A stretch of DNA of 64,000 bases from Chitinophagaceae bacterium. GTDB lineage: Bacteria; Bacteroidota; Bacteroidia; Chitinophagales; Chitinophagaceae. Position 1 is the stretch's first letter. Every line of letters begins with the position of its first letter. The DNA lies in assembly GCA_025934485.1 (NCBI GenBank), contig JAICXX010000005.1:1-64000 (forward strand), given 5' to 3'. Position numbers and translations under genes: made by a program. Positions 59,757 to 64,000 of the stretch are shown here, one piece after another. A model generated the notes under the pieces. The model was not told where the DNA came from. It did no database searches and saw only the letters and a program-made list of their open reading frames with translations.

Positions 59757-60863
59757 TCAATCGGCCGGCTCGGCAAGATAATCGGAAGGCGTGCGACCGT
59801 ATTGTTGCTGAAAGCATTTTGAAAAATAGGACGGGCTGTTGAAGCCGGTCTCGAAAGCGACTTCCGAGACATTCCAGGTATGCCTGTCGAGCAGTCTGCG
59901 GGCTTCATGGAGGCGATATTCCTTCAGGAAGGTATTGGGCGACTTGCCGGTGAGCGAGACCAGCTTTCGATAGAATTGGGATCTGCTGCAGCCAATCGGC
60001 TTTTCGAAATCATCGACTTTCACATCGGCTTTTTTCCAGGCCGATTCGGTAAAATCCATTAAGGCCGTGAGGAATTGCTGGTCCACGGGACTAAGGCAGT
60101 GGGTCTTTTTCCGGTCGGGAAGACCGCGTGGCATTTCTTTGTCATAGAGTTCCCTGACCTCGGAAGAAAGAATGATCTCGCCTTTGACGATGCGGCACAT
60201 CCGTTCCACCAGCCGGATGGCATCTTCAAAGATCGCAGGTTTATCGGTCACCGGTTCTCCGGCGCTAAGGCCGATCTTGACGGAGGCACCCATATTCTTC
60301 AATGCTTTGTTTTTTTCGAACTGCAGCCGGATCTCGAATGCCGCCCGGATGGCATTGGCCACCGATCTGAAGGAAGTTACCAGGTGGTTGTCGTTTCTTC
60401 TGACAAGTTTTCCTTCGAAGGCGAGGAATAGGTCGAGCATCGTTTGGCCAAATCGTTCGACGAGGAGATCCGTGCGTTCGGACACGCGTGGTACCGTCGA
60501 AGGCAGTTCCAGCAGTACCAGCATGACGACCCTGAACGCCGACTCGTCAATGGTAGTTGGCGCATCCGGCCCGTTTTTCTCAGGATCCTGTATCCTTCCG
60601 AGAAAGGCTTCAACCAGGGCAGGGTTGACTTCAATGATGCGGTTGGGAACCTGGCCATGGGCATGGTTGTGCATGGCCGTGATCGCGGTGACATCGGGCG
60701 CTTCGATGAGGCAAAATGCAGTGTTACGGTGTTCATCGCACCAATAGGTTAGTCCCCGACAACCGAACCGGTCCTGGATCTTCAGATCCTGTTGATGGAG
60801 TTCGGCCACCTGTGCCGCCGTTACATTTTCGGGGAGGTCATGACGATCCATATAAATCGGCAT
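59757..60863 (-). CDS. AraC-type regulator fused to DUF4242-like and cyclase-like domains
   Basis: The protein of 368 residues has three parts. Residues 1-85 (MPIYMDRHDL, CRGLTYWCDEHRNTAFCLIE, HNHAHGQVPNRIIEV) match the nickel-binding DUF4242 family. Residues about 110-245 resemble a nucleotide cyclase homology domain: NDNHLVTSFRSVANAIRAAF, VKIGLSAGEPVTDKPAI, RIVKGEIILSSEVRELYD. The metal-binding Asp residues of active cyclases are not evident (GDG-like site is NDN), so it is probably a sensor, not an enzyme. Residues 268-365 are an AraC HTH (SRSQFYRKLVSLTGKSPNTF, VSEVAFETGFNSPSYFSKCF). It probably senses a metal, nucleotide or small ligand and controls the adjacent FAD oxidoreductase. Confidence 0.82.
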   Translation of the reverse strand: MPIYMDRHDLPENVTAAQVAELHQQDLKIQDRFGCRGLTYWCDEHRNTAFCLIEAPDVTAITAMHNHAHGQVPNRIIEVNPALVEAFLGRIQDPEKNGPDAPTTIDESAFRVVMLVLLELPSTVPRVSERTDLLVERFGQTMLDLFLAFEGKLVRRNDNHLVTSFRSVANAIRAAFEIRLQFEKNKALKNMGASVKIGLSAGEPVTDKPAIFEDAIRLVERMCRIVKGEIILSSEVRELYDKEMPRGLPDRKKTHCLSPVDQQFLTALMDFTESAWKKADVKVDDFEKPIGCSRSQFYRKLVSLTGKSPNTFLKEYRLHEARRLLDRHTWNVSEVAFETGFNSPSYFSKCFQQQYGRTPSDYLAEPAD

Positions 60864-60952
60864 ATGGAAAAATTTTATTAGGAGGAATGGTGGGGGTAGA
60901 TAAGGCTAATTTAATCATTTCCCCGAAAATTTTTCGTTGTATCTTTAGACCA

Positions 60953-61306
60953 TTGAAGCTCCGCGCACTCATATTATCCCTTTGCACCCTGTTCTACCTG
61001 GTAGAATACACGGCGGTACCGCGCATACTGGCACAGTCGTCGGCTGCCTGCTCAAATCCGTCGGCGCCACATACTGAAACTTGCTGCCACCGGCCTTCAA
61101 AACCCGAAGAAAGGCAATGCCCGGGGAAACGATGCAACCCGTTAGCGGACTGCTGCTTGAATTGCCCTTTCTGCTACGTGACACTGCTCCCCGCGCAATC
61201 GCCGACGCAACAGCAGGAACGCAAGAAAACCGAATACAATCTCTGGTCCTCCTCCTATATTTATCTCTATCACGCCTCCTGTTGGAAACCGCCCAGTGCC
61301 GCATAG
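60953..61306 (+). CDS. Cys-rich secreted or membrane-anchored small protein, function unknown
   Basis: Read from TTG 60953 the protein has 117 residues. A hydrophobic segment (RALILSLCTLFYLV) precedes a region with cysteine clusters (HTETCCHRPSKPEERQC, CNPLADCCLNCPFCYV) and a C-terminal segment with SSSYIYLYHASCWKPP. Cysteine spacing suggests metal binding or disulfides. The start is uncertain: an in-frame ATG at 60887 directly follows AGGAGG, but too closely, and a -7-like TATCTTTA at 60940-60947 lies before the TTG. The next gene downstream is also Cys-rich and secreted, so the two may act together in metal handling. Confidence 0.55.
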   Translation: MKLRALILSLCTLFYLVEYTAVPRILAQSSAACSNPSAPHTETCCHRPSKPEERQCPGKRCNPLADCCLNCPFCYVTLLPAQSPTQQQERKKTEYNLWSSSYIYLYHASCWKPPSAA

Positions 61307-61356
61307 CGCATAAACGATCACAGAACACATTCCATAATAATTTTAACTCGAATAAT

Positions 61357-61527
61357 ATGAGAAAGGCATTTTTATTGGCCCTCACGGCCGCATTGCTGAC
61401 CAGCCCCGCTGCATTTGCAAATGGCGGAAAGGCAAAAAAGCAAACTTGTACCCATTGTACCAAACAAAACTGCACCGGCCAGAAATGTGACCAATGCTGT
61501 AAGAATGGGCAATGTAAAAAGGGATAA
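61357..61527 (+). CDS. tiny secreted Cys-rich protein, metallothionein-like
   Basis: The protein of 56 residues starts at ATG 61357. It has a clear signal peptide (FLLALTAALLTSPAAFA) and a 34-residue mature part holding seven cysteines and eight lysines (QTCTHCTKQNCTGQKCDQCC). The mature peptide would carry several metal ions or form a compact disulfide knot. No family was recognised. It lies 50 bases after the other Cys-rich gene and ends before a strong terminator. Confidence 0.7.
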   Translation: MRKAFLLALTAALLTSPAAFANGGKAKKQTCTHCTKQNCTGQKCDQCCKNGQCKKG

Positions 61528-61544
61528 TTCTTTCCGGATAGTTA

Positions 61545-61850
61545 TCAGGACGGCTCCGCCTCGGCGGGGCCGTTTTCATTCGGAGCCGGCAAGATCTCCA
61601 TGATATCCGCAGCCGGGGGAACACCGGCAGTGTCCGCAGATGTATAGGGCGAGTTTCTGCCCCACACCAAAGGCAGCATCTCGAGTTGCTCTTTTTCCGT
61701 TAACGACTTATAGATGACAATCAATCGATTCCTCATCTCCTGCAGCGTTTCATGCGGGGTAGTCTCCAGGCAAGCAACAAAGGTCTTGACTTCGGTGATA
61801 AGCAGCTTCCGCAATGCTGTGGCGGACAATTGATCAAAGGGTTCATCCAT
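61545..61850 (-). CDS. small protein of unknown function
   Basis: The protein of 101 residues starts at ATG 61850 (MDEPFDQLSATALRKLLITE). The first 65 residues are probably helical (VKTFVACLETTPHETLQEM, LIVIYKSLTEKEQLEMLPLV). A Pro/Ala/Glu-rich tail follows. No family was recognised. The frame is open upstream to 62207 but that part overlaps the receptor terminator and has no protein-like character. It lies between convergent Cys-rich genes and the receptor gene on the same strand. Confidence 0.6.
   Translation of the reverse strand: MDEPFDQLSATALRKLLITEVKTFVACLETTPHETLQEMRNRLIVIYKSLTEKEQLEMLPLVWGRNSPYTSADTAGVPPAADIMEILPAPNENGPAEAEPS
61550..61576 (+). terminator. rho-independent terminator after the Cys-rich genes
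   Basis: A stem of 10 base pairs (61550-61559 with 61564-61573), G/C-rich, with a tetraloop, followed by TTTTC. It overlaps the 3' end of the convergent small gene, so it closes the plus-strand unit inside the coding end of that gene. Confidence 0.75.
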
Positions 61851-62031
61851 TGTTATAATGCTAATGAGAAGAATCGAAATGGCATGCAAACCGCTTACCC
61901 AGGGACCTCCAGGCATCTGACACAATCCGATAAGACGATCTGTTGAATGGAAACCGCGCCTGCATCCCCTCAGGCGGCTTTGGTACGATTTTGCTTTAAG
62001 CACAAAAAACGCGCCGTATTTGGGTATTTTC

Positions 62032-62060
62032 AAAAAAAGTCCCGCGGTAGCGGAACTTTT
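62032..62060 (-). terminator. rho-independent terminator of the right-end TonB receptor
   Basis: Read on the minus strand, AAAAGTTCCGC pairs with GCGGGACTTTT (one mismatch), with a TACC loop and a T-run formed by the seven A residues at 62032-62038. It lies 8 bases after the receptor stop. Confidence 0.75.
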
Positions 62061-62067
62061 CGATATT

Positions 62068-64000
62068 TTATAAAGTATACTTGACTGCCACACTGATAAC
62101 CCGCCCCTCCAGCGGCGCATAGATCTCGTTGAACACGGGGTCCTGCGGCGTGCCCGTAAAAAGCGGACCAAACCGGCTTTGCCGCGTATCGGTGAGATTC
62201 TCCACATTCAACAAGCCCGCCCAATGCCCCCAGCTGCGCTGCACCATGACATCGAAGGTCCAGAAATCCCGGCCAGCCAAACCATTATCGAGCATCTGCC
62301 CACTGGTATAAAATCCTTCGACACCCGCCTTCCATTTGGGTTCGGCTTCATACACCACACTGGTCGATAGCCTGCTGTGCGGTGTCAACGGAAGCTGTGG
62401 GCTGCCCGGCAAGTATTCCTGTCGCGCCTGCGTATACGTATAGCCAACCTGTAGCGTCAGGTCGTCCTGTGTCAACCGAACGTTCGTCTCGGACCCGTAA
62501 GCCGCCACGGGACCGGGTGCGTTAATATAGTACAACCAGCCGCGTTGCAGACTATCGGCCCGTGGGATCAATGCATGATCCAGCCGGGTGTAATAAAGAT
62601 TCTCGTCGGCGGTGAAATAAAGGTCGTCCCCTAAACTTCCCTTGTAAGCGACGGCGAGATTCGCGCTGGCGGACCGCTCCGCCTGTACACTCGAGGCGAT
62701 AGGATAGACCTGCTGATAAGCGTCTTCCTCATCGGAAGCATTGAACACTGTCGGTAGTTTATAAGCCAACCCTCCACCCAGGCGGAAACTAAGATCCTTC
62801 AAGGGTTTATACAGCAATGCGAGCCGGGGCAAAAAGTACAGGATATGCTCCACGTCACCACGCGCGCCGGCCTCGACGGTGAACTGCCGGGATAACGCCC
62901 AGTCATCCTGCGCGAAGACACCCACGGTGTTATGTGTATAGCCGAGGGCTGTATGCGGCGCGGCGGGCTGGAACTCGTCGGTGATCAGGTCAGCTCCGGC
63001 GACAAACGTATGCGCACCGCTGATGCTGCTGTAGCTGCCTTCCGTAAAAGAGGAGATTTCGGCCCCCGAGAAACCGGTGGAGATCAGTGGCGCGGTACTG
63101 TCGGCACCGCCCGTAGTCTGTCCGATCGACCGGTAAAAATAAGCCACGGAATTCTTCAGCGAAAACGTTTGTTGATGTGCCGCCTTATGGGTCAGCATGA
63201 GCTGATAGTAATCCCGGTCGGTATGATTTTTCTGCAGGAACGGATGGAGGTCGCTAACGTCATGACGTACGGCCTCCAGATCCCCGCCATCGCGGTCTTC
63301 GGTGGAGACATTGATACCCAGCCGGAGCGTTGTGCTGTCGTCCGGATACCAAAAGAACGTCGGCGCAATCGTTCCCTGACGCACCTTGGGCAGATCGGTA
63401 AAACCGTCGTTATTGACGTCGGTGGGTGTTTGGCGGCTGACCGTTCCCGTTACCGTCAGGCCCGTATACTTTCCCCGGTGGCTATAAAAGGCGCCGAGAT
63501 CGGTGCCCCCCTTGCTGGTTTGATTCACGATGGCGTTGAAATGAATGGCCGTATCAGGATGGCGGCTGATGAGATTGATGATGCCGGCAATGGCGTCACC
63601 GCCGTAGAGCGCGGAACCTGCTCCTTTGATGACTTCGACCTGATGTAGGTCTAGTGGGGGAACCTGCAATATGCTCAGGCTGCCGGAAAACCCTCCATAA
63701 AGAGGGAAGCCGTCTTTGAGCATCTGGGTATACCTGCCATCCAGCCCCTGTAAACGAATGGTGACATTACCCGACATTGCGGACGTGGTTTGTACCTGTG
63801 TCCCTGACAGCTCGGTGAGCAGTTCGCGTATATTGGCCGGGGACTCGCCTATGCCCTCGTCGATATCCTCCCGGTCGATCACCTGAACGGTGATCGGACT
63901 GTTCTTTAGTAACTGATTGGTACGAGTGGAGGAAATGACCACGTCTTGCATGGTTTCGATATCCGGGTCGAGATTCACGGTAAGAATGCCCCCTTCCGCC
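62068..64000 (-). CDS. TonB-dependent receptor, N-terminus outside the window
   Basis: About 644 residues are visible and the 5' end is cut by the window edge; the frame continues upstream of the GTG at 63978 (AEGGILTVNLDPDIETMQDV), probably into a carboxypeptidase-like domain. The plug is clear: DVVISSTRTNQLLKNSPITV, QVIDREDIDEGIGESPANIR, TIRLQGLDGRYTQMLKDGFP, VEVIKGAGSALYGGDAIAGI. The barrel ends in RVISVAVKYTL. The plug style is that of receptors for siderophores, cobalamin or metals rather than SusC. The ligand is unknown; neighbouring Cys-rich genes weakly favour a metal. It is followed by a terminator. Confidence 0.9.
   Translation of the reverse strand, partial: AEGGILTVNLDPDIETMQDVVISSTRTNQLLKNSPITVQVIDREDIDEGIGESPANIRELLTELSGTQVQTTSAMSGNVTIRLQGLDGRYTQMLKDGFPLYGGFSGSLSILQVPPLDLHQVEVIKGAGSALYGGDAIAGIINLISRHPDTAIHFNAIVNQTSKGGTDLGAFYSHRGKYTGLTVTGTVSRQTPTDVNNDGFTDLPKVRQGTIAPTFFWYPDDSTTLRLGINVSTEDRDGGDLEAVRHDVSDLHPFLQKNHTDRDYYQLMLTHKAAHQQTFSLKNSVAYFYRSIGQTTGGADSTAPLISTGFSGAEISSFTEGSYSSISGAHTFVAGADLITDEFQPAAPHTALGYTHNTVGVFAQDDWALSRQFTVEAGARGDVEHILYFLPRLALLYKPLKDLSFRLGGGLAYKLPTVFNASDEEDAYQQVYPIASSVQAERSASANLAVAYKGSLGDDLYFTADENLYYTRLDHALIPRADSLQRGWLYYINAPGPVAAYGSETNVRLTQDDLTLQVGYTYTQARQEYLPGSPQLPLTPHSRLSTSVVYEAEPKWKAGVEGFYTSGQMLDNGLAGRDFWTFDVMVQRSWGHWAGLLNVENLTDTRQSRFGPLFTGTPQDPVFNEIYAPLEGRVISVAVKYTL

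Noticed and set aside
1-64000. CRISPR arrays, tRNA or rRNA genes, insertion sequences, prophage genes
   Set aside because: Read for spaced repeats, cloverleaf-like ends and transposase motifs; none recognised. Short tRNAs could be missed by eye.

Overview
The window comes from a fairly GC-rich member of the Bacteroidota, most likely a soil-type Chitinophagaceae. The evidence is a SusC/SusD pair, a hybrid two-component regulator, a type IX secretion (T9SS) C-terminal signal, many TonB-dependent receptors with carboxypeptidase-like N-terminal domains, LytS/LytTR signalling, FtsX-type permeases, and promoters of the TTG-N20-TAnnTTTG kind. No tRNA, rRNA, CRISPR array, integrase or insertion sequence was recognised.

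Layout. 1-311: start of a TonB-dependent receptor leaving the window. 0.5-2.3 kb: LytS-type kinase and LytTR regulator. 2.4-9.3 kb: uptake module 1 (PepSY membrane protein, TonB-dependent receptor, beta-helix lipoprotein, metallophosphoesterase). 9.3-13.8 kb: OmpR-type regulator and kinase, divergent from an outer-membrane beta-barrel receptor. 13.9-21.4 kb: FtsX-type permease, small ABC unit with an alpha/beta hydrolase, PepSY-like secreted protein, PAP2 phosphatase, Omp85-like barrel. 21.6-26.8 kb: uptake module 2, paralogous to module 1, then a separate YncE-like propeller gene.

26.8-54.8 kb is a large polysaccharide utilisation locus. It holds a GH88 unsaturated uronyl hydrolase, a LacI regulator, a SusC/SusD pair, a GH97 enzyme, a second LacI regulator, a hybrid two-component regulator, a 1713-residue T9SS-exported lyase-like protein with two CBM3-like modules, a GH28-like beta-helix enzyme, and a 1555-residue protein joining a lyase-like domain, a GH97 domain and an esterase-like domain. 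GH88, GH28-like and lyase-like domains together suggest a uronic-acid-containing plant or microbial polysaccharide. Two genes at the head of enzyme or transporter genes encode LacI effector-binding domains with no DNA-binding domain. A decayed GH43-like tail, with an amber codon where Trp is expected, sits right after the hybrid regulator.

54.8-64 kb is mixed: a 19-cysteine copper-storage-like protein, an unknown basic-tailed protein, an SDR with a twin-arginine-like leader, a TauE/SafE permease, a BBE-type FAD oxidoreductase, an AraC regulator fused to DUF4242-like and cyclase-like domains, two small Cys-rich secreted proteins, a small unknown protein, and a TonB-dependent receptor running off the end.

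Regulation read from sequence: a TTATCAAATTGATAA-like palindrome stands about 65-80 bases before three genes of the two uptake modules. A 14-base word shared by the GH88 and lacI upstream regions includes an AACGTT-centred palindrome. Two GCTTAAyCCGTTAAGC palindromes lie just after a well-formed promoter in front of the first HTH-less LacI-like gene and susC.
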